A DNA stretch of 46,407 nucleotides from Micrococcales bacterium 31B. GTDB lineage: Bacteria; Actinomycetota; Actinomycetes; Actinomycetales; Dermabacteraceae. The notes below the pieces were generated by a model that had not been told where the DNA came from, did not search any database, and worked only from the letters and a program-made list of their open reading frames with translations. Position numbers and translations under genes: made by a program. Positions 24,177 to 31,780 of the stretch are shown in pieces. The stretch lies in the NCBI GenBank assembly GCA_022803075.1, contig JAFFTF010000014.1:1-46407 (forward strand), read 5' to 3'. Every line of letters begins with the position of its first letter. The stretch's first letter is position 1.

Positions 24177-25073
24177 TTACTTCACCGAGCCGCGCATGAC
24201 GCCGGAGATGACCCAGCGCTGAGCGAAGATGTACACCACGATCATCGGCAGCATGGCCATGAGGTACGAGGCGAAGCCGAGGTTGTACGACGAGACGAAC
24301 TGGCCCGAGAAGACGTACTGCACGAGCGGCAGGGTCTGCTGCGCCGGGTCGGCAAGCATGATCAACGGCAGCATGAAGTCGTTCCAGGCCCACAGGCAGG
24401 TGAGGATGCCGACGGTCGCGTTCATGGGGGTGAGCAGCGGGAAGATGATCTGCCAGAAGATCTTCCACGTGCTCGCGCCTTCGAGGGCCGCGGCCTCTTC
24501 GAGTTCTTCGGGGATCGAGCGAATGTAGCCGACGTAGAGGAACACGTTGAAGGCCATGCCGTAGACGACGTACAGCAGGATCAGGCCGACCTGGTTGTCG
24601 AGGCCGATCGCCGAGGTCATCTTGGCGACGGGCAACATAATCACGGGGAACGGAATGAACAGGGCCGTGACCAGGTAGTAGTACATGCCCATGAAGCGCT
24701 TACGCTGCATGTTGCGGGCGATGGCGTACGCCACGAGCGAGTTCGACAGCAGGGTCAGCACCACCGACGCGACCGTAATGAGGGCCGAGTTCATGAGCGC
24801 GCGGGGGAACCCGGTGATGGTCCACGCCTCCGAGAAGTTGCTCCACTGGGGGTTCGACGGCAGCGAGAAGGCGTTGGCCGCGAGCTCGCCCGGCGTCTTC
24901 AGGGCGTTGACCACCACGAAGTACATGGGAATCAAGATGGTGAGCGAACAGACGCAGATGAGCGCAAAGACCCACCAGTTGAAGTTGCGCTTTTCGCGCT
25001 GGATGCCGACCGAGGCGGGCATCTTGGGCGCCTGCGGGGCAGGCTTTTCGGGAGTAAGGGTCTGGGCGGTCAT
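24177..25073 (-). CDS. Carbohydrate ABC transporter permease (MalG type)
   Basis: A membrane protein of 298 residues with six helices after a Pro/Lys-rich cytoplasmic tail. The coupling loop EAA motif is seen as EELEEAAALEGASTWKIFWQIIFPLLTP, with the permease signature around it. It closely follows the MalG/LacG pattern, including an LPLVQYVFSGQFVSSYNLGFA loop before the last helix. It is translationally coupled to the preceding permease (ATGA overlap). The operon ends here without an ATPase gene, so an ATPase of MsiK type encoded elsewhere is expected to drive it. Confidence 0.93.
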   Translation of the reverse strand: MTAQTLTPEKPAPQAPKMPASVGIQREKRNFNWWVFALICVCSLTILIPMYFVVVNALKTPGELAANAFSLPSNPQWSNFSEAWTITGFPRALMNSALITVASVVLTLLSNSLVAYAIARNMQRKRFMGMYYYLVTALFIPFPVIMLPVAKMTSAIGLDNQVGLILLYVVYGMAFNVFLYVGYIRSIPEELEEAAALEGASTWKIFWQIIFPLLTPMNATVGILTCLWAWNDFMLPLIMLADPAQQTLPLVQYVFSGQFVSSYNLGFASYLMAMLPMIVVYIFAQRWVISGVMRGSVK

Positions 25074-25942
25074 GACATCTTCTTTTCTTGACGTCCGAAG
25101 AACTTCAGCTGGAACACCGAGACCAGCACGATCACGATGAAGTAGATAACGGCGTTGGCCGTCTGGTAGGCGTAGTCGCCGCCTTCGAAGCCGGTCTTGT
25201 AGATCAGGAACGGGATGGATTCGGTCGAGGTGCCGGGGCCGCCGCCGGTCATCGCGAAGATGAGGTCGGAGACGCCGAGGTTGTTCTTAAAGCTGAGCAC
25301 CATGTTGATGGTCACGAACGGCGCGATCAGCGGCAGCGTGACGTGCAGGAACTGGCTCCACTTCGAGGCACCGTCGAGCGAGGACGCCTCGAACAACTCG
25401 GCCGGCACCGTCTGCAGGCCCGAGATGTAGATGATGGTCGTGAACGCGATGCCCTGCCAGATGCCCACGAACGCGATCGCGAGCCACGCATACTGCTCGT
25501 TGACCAGCAGGGACTGTTCGAGACCGGTCCAGCCCAGCGAGCTTGCGATGGCGGGCAGATTGTTCGTGAAGAGGTACGTGAAGATGTAGCCGATGATCAG
25601 CAGCGGCAGCACGTTGGGGAAGAAGAACAGGGCGCGGAACCCGTTCTTGGCGGGGATCTTCGAGTTCAACATGAGCGCGAGCGAGAGTGCGATGACGTTG
25701 ACGAAGATCGTCGTGATGATCGCGTACTTGAAGGTGAACAGGTAACTCTCGAGGACGCGCGGGTCCTTGAACATGTTGATGTAGTTGTCGAGGCCCACCA
25801 TGCCGAACGAGCCATAGCCCGGCGAGTTGGTGAAACTGTAGAAGATACCCATGATCATGGGGATCGTCATGAACACGAAGAAGATGACGAGCGCGGGGAT
25901 GGTCATCCAATAGTGTGTCGCGGTGGTCTTGGTCTGGTTCAT
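25070..25942 (-). CDS. Carbohydrate ABC transporter permease (MalF type)
   Basis: A six-helix permease of 290 residues, partner of the MalG-type protein. The EAA loop reads PAELFEASSLDGASKWSQFLHVTLPLIAPF, and IPFLIYKTGFEGGDYAYQTANAVIYF is typical of the C-terminal part. ATG 25942 is chosen because it overlaps the stop of the binding-protein gene as ATGA; the frame remains open further upstream but inside that gene. Confidence 0.93.
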   Translation of the reverse strand: MNQTKTTATHYWMTIPALVIFFVFMTIPMIMGIFYSFTNSPGYGSFGMVGLDNYINMFKDPRVLESYLFTFKYAIITTIFVNVIALSLALMLNSKIPAKNGFRALFFFPNVLPLLIIGYIFTYLFTNNLPAIASSLGWTGLEQSLLVNEQYAWLAIAFVGIWQGIAFTTIIYISGLQTVPAELFEASSLDGASKWSQFLHVTLPLIAPFVTINMVLSFKNNLGVSDLIFAMTGGGPGTSTESIPFLIYKTGFEGGDYAYQTANAVIYFIVIVLVSVFQLKFFGRQEKKMS

Positions 25943-27276
25943 CGGATTTCCTTCACCTTCTCGCGCTCGAGTGCGAGTTTCCAGGAGTCTTCCAGGGTCG
26001 TGATGAACCCCGGGATGTCTTTCTTTTGCACGCAGTTCTGCACGAGCGCCTGCCACGGCACCGAGGCCGGGAACATCTGTTCTGCGAACAGGTTGAGACG
26101 GTTCTCCTTGAAGTACGGCAACTGGCCCTCGAGATCGGGGGCGACCGCGTCTACGTCGGCGCGGCACGGGATCGCGTACTGGCTCGTGCAATACGCGGCC
26201 AACGAATCGGGGGCGTACAAGAAGTCGATGAACTTCTTGGTGTTCGCGGTTTCCGTCTCGGAGAGCCCGGTGGCGATGGCAAAGTTCACGTCGACCTGCG
26301 AGGTCATGATGGTGTCGGCCTCGGCCGCCGCGGGGGTCGCGAACGACCCCACCTCGAACGTGTACGGTGCGTTCGGGTCATCAATCACGGCGTGCACCTG
26401 GGGCAGCGAGTACGAGCCCAGGTTGTACATGGCGGCCTCTCCGCCGGCGAAATTGTTCACCAGTTCGTTGTAGCCGTTGCTGAACGCATTGCTGGGGCCG
26501 TATTCGCCGATCTTGAAGAAGAGCTCCATCGACTCGGTGAGGGCGTCCTTGAGCGTCATCGAGCCGTTAACGCACTGTTCGTACCAGTCCTTCGGCGCCC
26601 GGTTAGAGATGATCGAACCGTAGGCGTGCGACATGGTCCAGGCATCTTTGAAACCCCACGAGAGCGGCGTGATGTCGTCGGACTTGGCGTTGGGGTTGTA
26701 CTGCTTGGCCTTGCCGACGCCCCACCCCTTGAGGGTTTCGAGCAGCTGCAGGTACTCGTCCCAGGTCTTGGGGGGCTGCACGCCGGCGTCTTCGAAGATC
26801 TGCTTGTTGTAGTTGACGCCCACGGCGTTGAACGCGTACGGCAGGCCGTTGATGGCCGTGGGGCTGGAGCGGCCGACGCTGTTGAGCAGGTCAACGGCCG
26901 CCTGGCTGGCGTTTTCGATCAACGGGTCTGTCGACAGGTCAATGACCACGCCTGCACGCGTGAGTTCCTTGTAGTTGGTGTCGCCCACCATCGAATAGAA
27001 CGAGGGCGGGGTGTCTTTGACCAGCCGCGTGCGCACGATGGCGTTGAAGTTGGCGGGGTTGTTCAAGATGGCGGTGACGCCAGGGTTGGCTTCGTTGAAC
27101 TTCGCGATTTGCGCGCGGTAGAAGTCGTTCGTTGCCTTCTCTGGCTTGGATTGCAACATCTCGACTTGGTTGCCGCCGCTGCCGCTCGAACAGCTGGCGA
27201 GCAGTGAGCCCGTCGCGCCGAGAGCGGCCGCAGCGCCGAAGCCCTTGAAGAGCTGCCTGCGATTAACGGTAAACAT
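25939..27276 (-). CDS. Extracellular sugar-binding lipoprotein of the ABC transporter
   Basis: A family 1 solute-binding protein of 445 residues. The signal peptide carries a lipobox LLASC (Cys about residue 28) and a twin-Arg start RRQLFKG, so export could be Tat- or Sec-dependent. The rest resembles MsmE/UgpB-like binding proteins (FNEANPGVTA, WDEYLQLLETLK, AAMYNLGSY, aromatic-rich core). It is anchored outside the cell membrane and delivers an oligosaccharide or sugar alcohol to the two permeases. First gene of a three-gene operon, preceded by two LacI-type operators. The sugar cannot be told from sequence. Confidence 0.92.
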   Translation of the reverse strand: MFTVNRRQLFKGFGAAAALGATGSLLASCSSGSGGNQVEMLQSKPEKATNDFYRAQIAKFNEANPGVTAILNNPANFNAIVRTRLVKDTPPSFYSMVGDTNYKELTRAGVVIDLSTDPLIENASQAAVDLLNSVGRSSPTAINGLPYAFNAVGVNYNKQIFEDAGVQPPKTWDEYLQLLETLKGWGVGKAKQYNPNAKSDDITPLSWGFKDAWTMSHAYGSIISNRAPKDWYEQCVNGSMTLKDALTESMELFFKIGEYGPSNAFSNGYNELVNNFAGGEAAMYNLGSYSLPQVHAVIDDPNAPYTFEVGSFATPAAAEADTIMTSQVDVNFAIATGLSETETANTKKFIDFLYAPDSLAAYCTSQYAIPCRADVDAVAPDLEGQLPYFKENRLNLFAEQMFPASVPWQALVQNCVQKKDIPGFITTLEDSWKLALEREKVKEIR

Positions 27277-27362
27277 GAGTCTCGTCTCTGAGAACAGGGC
27301 GCCTCCATGATTGCCGCTGGTGGCGGGGGATTACATGGGGGAGCAAGGGACCTGACATAGCG

Positions 27363-27392
27363 AGTGTAAACGCTTACATTGACATGGTGCAA
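27363..27392 (-). promoter_or_regulatory. Promoter of the sugar ABC operon
   Basis: On the minus strand TTGCAC (27392-27387), 18 bases, TACACT (27368-27363). The -35 lies in the distal and the -10 overlaps the proximal LacI-type operator. Confidence 0.55.
27365..27378. promoter_or_regulatory. LacI-family operator, promoter-proximal
   Basis: TGTAAACGCTTACA, an inverted repeat around central CG as bound by LacI/GalR-family repressors of sugar operons. It overlaps the -10 box of the ABC operon. Confidence 0.75.
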
Positions 27393-27401
27393 GCGTTTAC
27401 A
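27388..27401. promoter_or_regulatory. LacI-family operator, distal
   Basis: TGCAAGCGTTTACA, a second site 23 bases (centre to centre) from the first, on the same promoter and covering its -35 box. The spacing of about two helical turns would allow cooperative binding. Confidence 0.75.
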
Positions 27402-27442
27402 TGCAACAGGTTTGCACTATTTTTGCCGGGTCGTGCGGGCGA

Positions 27443-27457
27443 ATTACGCAGCGTAAT
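27443..27457. repeat. Inverted repeat between the ABC operon and the ROK gene
   Basis: ATTACGC-A-GCGTAAT is perfect over 15 bases. It may be an operator, or part of the 3' end of the ROK transcript. No T-run follows. Confidence 0.5.
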
Positions 27458-27569
27458 CGCGGGGTTTCGGACGCGCGGGTGGCCCGTCCCAGCGCCCGTC
27501 CCGTGGGCGCCATCCTCGCGCACTCGCCCGGCGTCCGAGGGGCACTCGCGCCCGCGCCCGCCCGTGGCC

Positions 27570-28667
27570 CTAAAACCCGAGCTTCGTGCGGGCGCGCTGG
27601 TGGGCATCGAGCGCGGCGCCCTGCAGGGGGCCGCTTGCCCCCAATACCGAGGCGGACACCTCGGGCACATCGATGGAGTGCAGGTGCAGCGCATCCCGGA
27701 CGTGTTCAACAAAGGCGGGCAGGCAGCCCAGAGGACCGCCCATCACGACGAGGGCGGGATTCAAAACAATGCAGGTGTTGATGACAACGCGGCCGAACAG
27801 GGCGAGGGCCGCCCGCGCGTCCTCGCCGAGTTCGGGGCTCTCGAGCAGCGCCCGGCCCGCGTCGACATCGAGGCGATAGGTGCCCTCCTGCCCGAAGCCA
27901 TGGGCCGCGAGCAGCTGCGTAAGGTCGTTGTCGTGATCGACTCGCAAGTAGCCGAGCTCTCCCGAGAGCCCGCGCGCCCCGCGGCGCACCTTGCCGTCGA
28001 GGTATAAGCCGCCGCCGATGCCGGAGCCGACGTAGATGTAGACAAAATCGTGTTGGTCGGGGCGTGAGAAGGCCTCGGCGTGGGTCGACCAGTTGACGTC
28101 GTTGTCGACCGCGAGGAGTTCGGGGTCGAGTCCGAGCTCGGTGGTGGGGTCGAAGTGGCCCGCTGGGAACGGGGTGCGCGGCAGTTTGGCGACCTGATGG
28201 GTGGCGCGTTCGACGGGGTCGGCCATGGAGATGGTCGCGGCGAGGAGTTCGCTGGTGATGCCCGACGTGGCGCTGTAGATGAGGTCTCGGGTGGCGGAGA
28301 TGACCGTGGCTGCAGTCTCGGTGCCCGAGAGGGTGGCGCGGTCCTCGGCGATCACGGTGCCCGCGAGGTCGGTTGCGCGCAGGGCGATTTCGCGCGAGTC
28401 GAGGGCGAGGGCGAGGGAGTGGCCGCGGTTGGGGTTTACCTGCAGCAGGGTTGCCGTGCGGCCACGGCGACCCGTGTCCAGGCCGACCTCGTAAATGATG
28501 CCGGCGCTCAAAAGGCGGGCCGCGGCGTCCGAAATGGCGGGCTTGGAGATGCCGGTCTGGGCGGCGATTTGTGCTCGCGAGAGGCCGCTGTCGTGGGACG
28601 TCAGGCACGCCAGGAACGCTCGATCGGTGGCGGCGGCGAGGGAATCGAGACGCGGCAACTGAACCAT
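27570..28667 (-). CDS. ROK-family transcriptional regulator
   Basis: A protein of 365 residues. An N-terminal winged helix (about 15-75, LSRAQIAAQTGISKPAISDAAARLLSAGII) is followed by the sugar-kinase-like ROK domain with VDNDVNWSTHAEAF, VYIYVGSGIGGGLYLDGKVRRGARGLSGELGY and VVMGG. The Cys-rich zinc motif (CxCGxxGC) that normally follows GELGY is missing here; the segment reads RVDHDNDLTQLLAAHGFGQ, with no Cys. It may respond to a sugar and control the neighbouring ABC operon or the divergent DUF1479 gene. The start ATG 28667 fits a leaderless promoter, with TAGACT six bases upstream. Confidence 0.9.
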   Translation of the reverse strand: MVQLPRLDSLAAATDRAFLACLTSHDSGLSRAQIAAQTGISKPAISDAAARLLSAGIIYEVGLDTGRRGRTATLLQVNPNRGHSLALALDSREIALRATDLAGTVIAEDRATLSGTETAATVISATRDLIYSATSGITSELLAATISMADPVERATHQVAKLPRTPFPAGHFDPTTELGLDPELLAVDNDVNWSTHAEAFSRPDQHDFVYIYVGSGIGGGLYLDGKVRRGARGLSGELGYLRVDHDNDLTQLLAAHGFGQEGTYRLDVDAGRALLESPELGEDARAALALFGRVVINTCIVLNPALVVMGGPLGCLPAFVEHVRDALHLHSIDVPEVSASVLGASGPLQGAALDAHQRARTKLGF

Positions 28668-28673
28668 GCGGCC

Positions 28674-28679
28674 AGTCTA
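28674..28679 (-). promoter_or_regulatory. -10 box of the leaderless ROK gene
   Basis: TAGACT on the minus strand, six bases (GGCCGC) before ATG 28667. Confidence 0.6.
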
Positions 28680-28735
28680 CGTGAGTGGTCGGATGTCTGC
28701 CGGTCGGGCTGGTGGGCCGGGAAAATCGGTACCGC

Positions 28736-28764
28736 TTGCGCAGCGTGGAGGAAGCCGCTATCGT
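28736..28764 (+). promoter_or_regulatory. Promoter of the DUF1479 gene
   Basis: TTGCGC (28736-28741), 17 bases, TATCGT (28759-28764). It is divergent from the ROK promoter and directly followed by an inverted repeat. Confidence 0.6.
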
Positions 28765-28787
28765 ATTAGTAAGCAGTGATTACCAAT
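28765..28787. promoter_or_regulatory. Candidate operator at the DUF1479 transcription start
   Basis: Arms ATTAGTAA and TTACCAAT (seven of eight positions complementary) flank a seven-base centre. The repeat abuts the -10 box and covers the expected start point, a classical repressor position. Confidence 0.5.
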
Positions 28788-28840
28788 TCAGTGAATGCCG
28801 ACTCAGGGGGCGCACGCCCACCATGACTCCAGGAGGAATC

Positions 28841-30097
28841 ATGTCCCTTCCACAGTGGCCCACGCCGCCCGCAGACGTAGCGGCGGCAACCCGCGAGATC
28901 AAAGCAGCCATGCGAGAACGCATCGGTGATGTTAAGGCGCTGTTCGCAGACATCGAGGCGTTCATCACCGCCGAGGTTGAAGACATCGAGGCTACCAAGG
29001 CCCGCGGTGAATCGGTCTGGCCCATCATCGATTACGCCGACATCGAGGCCGGCACCGTCACCCCCGAAACCCTCGCCTACATCAAGCGACGCGGCTGCGC
29101 CGTCATCCGCGGCCAGTTCCCCGAGCAGACCGCCCGCGAATGGGATGCCTCCCTGATCGACTACGTGGACTCCAACAATTTCATGGAAGCGTACAAGGGC
29201 CCTGCCGACAACTTCTTCGGCACGCTCGACGCGAGCCGCCCCGAGATCTACCCCATCTACTGGTCGCCCGCGCAGATGGAGGCCCGCCAAGACAAGCGCA
29301 TGGCCACCGTGCAGTCGTTCCTCAATTCCCAGTGGAAGCACGAATCCGAGGGCCGCGTCTGGTTCGACCCCAACCAAGACAGCATGTACCCCGACCGCAT
29401 CCGCCGCCGCCCCCCGGGCACCACCTCGAAAGGGCTCGGCTCGCACACCGATTCGGGTGCCCTCGAACGCTGGTTCACCGGCGCCTACCAGCTCGTCAAC
29501 CGCCACCTGCTGAACGGTGACTTCGCCTCCTACGACCCTTGGGACGCCGCCTACCGCACCGAGGTCGACGAATACGACACGAGCACCATGTGCTCGGTGT
29601 TTCGCTCGTTCCAGGGCTGGGTCGCGCTCTCCGAGATGAAGCATGACCAGGGCGTCCTGCATACCGTACCGATCCCCGCCGCGATGGCCTACCTGCTGAT
29701 TCGGCCGTTGCTGGAGGACGTACCGGAGGATTCGCTCTGCGACACGGCCTACGGGTTCTGCCTGCCCATCAACGACCAGTGGCACCCCCTGCTGATGCGG
29801 GCCAACACCGGGATTCCCGACGTGCGGCCGGGCGATACGGTCTGGTGGCACTGCGACATGATCCATTCAGTCGCGCCCGTCGAAAACCAAGAGGGCTGGG
29901 GCAACGTCATGTACATTCCGGCCGCGCCCATGTGCGAGAAAAACATGAAATACGCGCGCGATGTCGCCGAGCGGTTCCTGCGCGGCGAGTCGCCCTCCGA
30001 CTTCCCGAAGGAAGATTACGAGGTCAGCTGGGCGGGCCGCTTCGACCGCAGCCAGCTCAACGAGATTGGCGAGCGCGGCCTGGGCCTGGGGGTTTAG
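28841..30097 (+). CDS. DUF1479 (YbiU-like) putative Fe(II)/2-oxoglutarate oxygenase
   Basis: A protein of 418 residues. The family is predicted to have the double-stranded beta-helix of Fe(II)/2-oxoglutarate oxygenases. The likely metal ligands are His202 and Asp204 in GSHTDSGALERW, with distal His342 in MIHSVAPV. Strong family blocks are RRGCAVIRGQFPEQTAREW, EIYPIYWSPAQMEARQ, FNSxW-like LNSQWKH and PGDTVWWHCDMIHSV. The substrate is unknown; fungal and bacterial relatives are often found with carbohydrate genes. ATG 28841 is set by AGGAGG four bases upstream; the frame is open further upstream but non-coding there. It has its own promoter and candidate operator. Confidence 0.9.
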   Translation: MSLPQWPTPPADVAAATREIKAAMRERIGDVKALFADIEAFITAEVEDIEATKARGESVWPIIDYADIEAGTVTPETLAYIKRRGCAVIRGQFPEQTAREWDASLIDYVDSNNFMEAYKGPADNFFGTLDASRPEIYPIYWSPAQMEARQDKRMATVQSFLNSQWKHESEGRVWFDPNQDSMYPDRIRRRPPGTTSKGLGSHTDSGALERWFTGAYQLVNRHLLNGDFASYDPWDAAYRTEVDEYDTSTMCSVFRSFQGWVALSEMKHDQGVLHTVPIPAAMAYLLIRPLLEDVPEDSLCDTAYGFCLPINDQWHPLLMRANTGIPDVRPGDTVWWHCDMIHSVAPVENQEGWGNVMYIPAAPMCEKNMKYARDVAERFLRGESPSDFPKEDYEVSWAGRFDRSQLNEIGERGLGLGV

Positions 30098-30184
30098 GAC
30101 GCCCCCGGGTGCGTTGGCCGGTGCGCCTCCCTGGCCCGTTGGCTCGTGACTGTGAGTTGTGTTGTGTCGGGTTGAGTAACTGAC

Positions 30185-30212
30185 TTGCATGTCGCGGGCC
30201 GACCCGTAGGCT
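30185..30212 (+). promoter_or_regulatory. Possible promoter of the lectin-fold protein gene
   Basis: TTGCAT (30185-30190), 16 bases, TAGGCT (30207-30212), 39 bases before the GTG start. The rest of the gap after DUF1479 shows no terminator with T-run. Confidence 0.4.
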
Positions 30213-30250
30213 ATTTGAGGAACCACGACCGGGACCATTCAGGAGGCTGC

Positions 30251-31774
30251 GTGACCACTCGAGACCTGCTCACCCTCGCTGTGAACAACGGCGAACTCGA
30301 AGCCAACCCCGCCCCCGGCGCGGGATCACTCGACCACACCGCCGACGCCATCAATTTCACCACCGACACTGAACTCGCAGGCTACGTCGTAGAAGTCGAG
30401 GTCGCAGCGGGTGCGCGGGGAACGCTGCTCGAACACGGAGACCTCACCCTCGAATGCGATGACACGACCGCGACGGTGCGGGCGGGCGGGCGGTCTGCCA
30501 CTGCCTCCCGCCAACCGGGCTCGACCCTCGCGCTTGCGGTATTCGACGCGACCGCTTACCTCGCGGTCGACGGGTACGCGTTCGCCCTGGCCGACGAGTC
30601 CGGGCAACCTCTCGTGACCGACCGGGGCGAGTCGTCTACCTTTCGCTTGCTGCCCGTTTTCGACGGCGCGCTCGGTCGAGCGCGGCTGACGGCACTGACG
30701 GCCCCGCCCACGGCCGCCGACTTCGACTACGCCCACACCACCCTCGCCCGACAACTCTTCGACGAGACCTTTGACGGCGACGACGCCGTATTTCACGGCC
30801 CCGACGCGCAGCTCGAAATCGACTGCGGAGACCTCAGCGACAACCTGATTGTCGAAGCCACCCTCGAACTGCTGCCCTCACGCACTGCACAGTTCACCCT
30901 CATCGACATCGCGGGCGCCGGCTCGCTCGAATACCACGGCGGAGAGCTCCACCTCTTCGCGGGAGAAACGCGCAGCGAACACGTAGTCGACTGGACGGCC
31001 GAATCCATCCCGCCCTACCACCCGGGCCGCGTCTACCAACTCGCACTCCACGCCCGCCGCGCCGACGACCAGCAAACCCTTGAGCTCTACGTTCAGGGAA
31101 TGCCCTGCGGCAGCGTCGTGACCCCGCGGCCACCCACCCCCCACGAGCCCCTCGTCACCCTCGGCGGTACCCGCTACGCCGAGCCCCTCGCCCGAGAGTT
31201 TCAGTTCGCCTGCGAGCGCATCCGCGCTGTCACCTATGCGTGGAGCCCCCGCGACGACCTCTTTACGCTGCACCACATCTATCGCCCGAGCACCCTCCTC
31301 GACGAGCCGCAACCAGACGGCGCTGGCCGCGACCACGACGTACCCGCGGCCGTCGGCGGCATCACCGCCCCGCTCCTCGCCGAGATCGAGATCGACAACG
31401 CGCTCCTGAACACTCCCGGCGCCGAGCTCCTTAACCTTGGCGGCGGCATCAGCGTGCGCACCCCCCAAGCGGGCAGCCTCGAACTGCTCCTGCGCGCGAG
31501 CGACACCGTCGAGTCGGGTGACGAGTCGCGCATCTTTGACTACGCCCTGCGCGGCGACGAGGGCAGCACCCGAGTCAGCCTGTACGCCATGCATTCGCAC
31601 GTTCTGAGTGTGCGCGTCGCCCTGGACGGGTCCGAACTGGCGAGTGTCGTCACCAACCTGCCCGTCGCGTACCACGACCAGAGCGTGCATTTCGCACCAG
31701 GGCAGGGCAGCGGCGTCCGCGCCTGCTACCTGAGCGCCGGTGGCAACCTCACCTCACGCCCCCTACCGAACTGA
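30251..31774 (+). CDS. Three-module concanavalin-like (LamG-type) protein without signal peptide
   Basis: A protein of 507 residues, acidic, with no catalytic motif. I see three successive beta-rich modules (about 1-150, 160-345 and 365-500), each with the pattern of a LamG/ConA-like jelly roll. Examples are FDETFDGDDAVFHGPDAQLEIDCGDLSDNLIVEATLELLP, then LEYHGGELHLFAG and YQLALHARRADDQQTLELYVQG, then DESRIFDYALRG with VALDGSEL. Similar modules precede sialidase domains in actinomycete enzymes, but no sialidase repeats follow here. No signal peptide or membrane helix is present, so it appears cytoplasmic. GTG 30251 has AGGAGG four bases upstream; upstream codons are not needed. The esterase gene follows after six bases. 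Confidence 0.75.
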   Translation: MTTRDLLTLAVNNGELEANPAPGAGSLDHTADAINFTTDTELAGYVVEVEVAAGARGTLLEHGDLTLECDDTTATVRAGGRSATASRQPGSTLALAVFDATAYLAVDGYAFALADESGQPLVTDRGESSTFRLLPVFDGALGRARLTALTAPPTAADFDYAHTTLARQLFDETFDGDDAVFHGPDAQLEIDCGDLSDNLIVEATLELLPSRTAQFTLIDIAGAGSLEYHGGELHLFAGETRSEHVVDWTAESIPPYHPGRVYQLALHARRADDQQTLELYVQGMPCGSVVTPRPPTPHEPLVTLGGTRYAEPLAREFQFACERIRAVTYAWSPRDDLFTLHHIYRPSTLLDEPQPDGAGRDHDVPAAVGGITAPLLAEIEIDNALLNTPGAELLNLGGGISVRTPQAGSLELLLRASDTVESGDESRIFDYALRGDEGSTRVSLYAMHSHVLSVRVALDGSELASVVTNLPVAYHDQSVHFAPGQGSGVRACYLSAGGNLTSRPLPN

Positions 31775-31780
31775 GGCCCC

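Noticed and set aside
27401-27569. A short plus-strand ORF in the ROK-ABC gap
   Set aside because: It starts within the operators and continues antisense through the ROK gene; no ribosome site.
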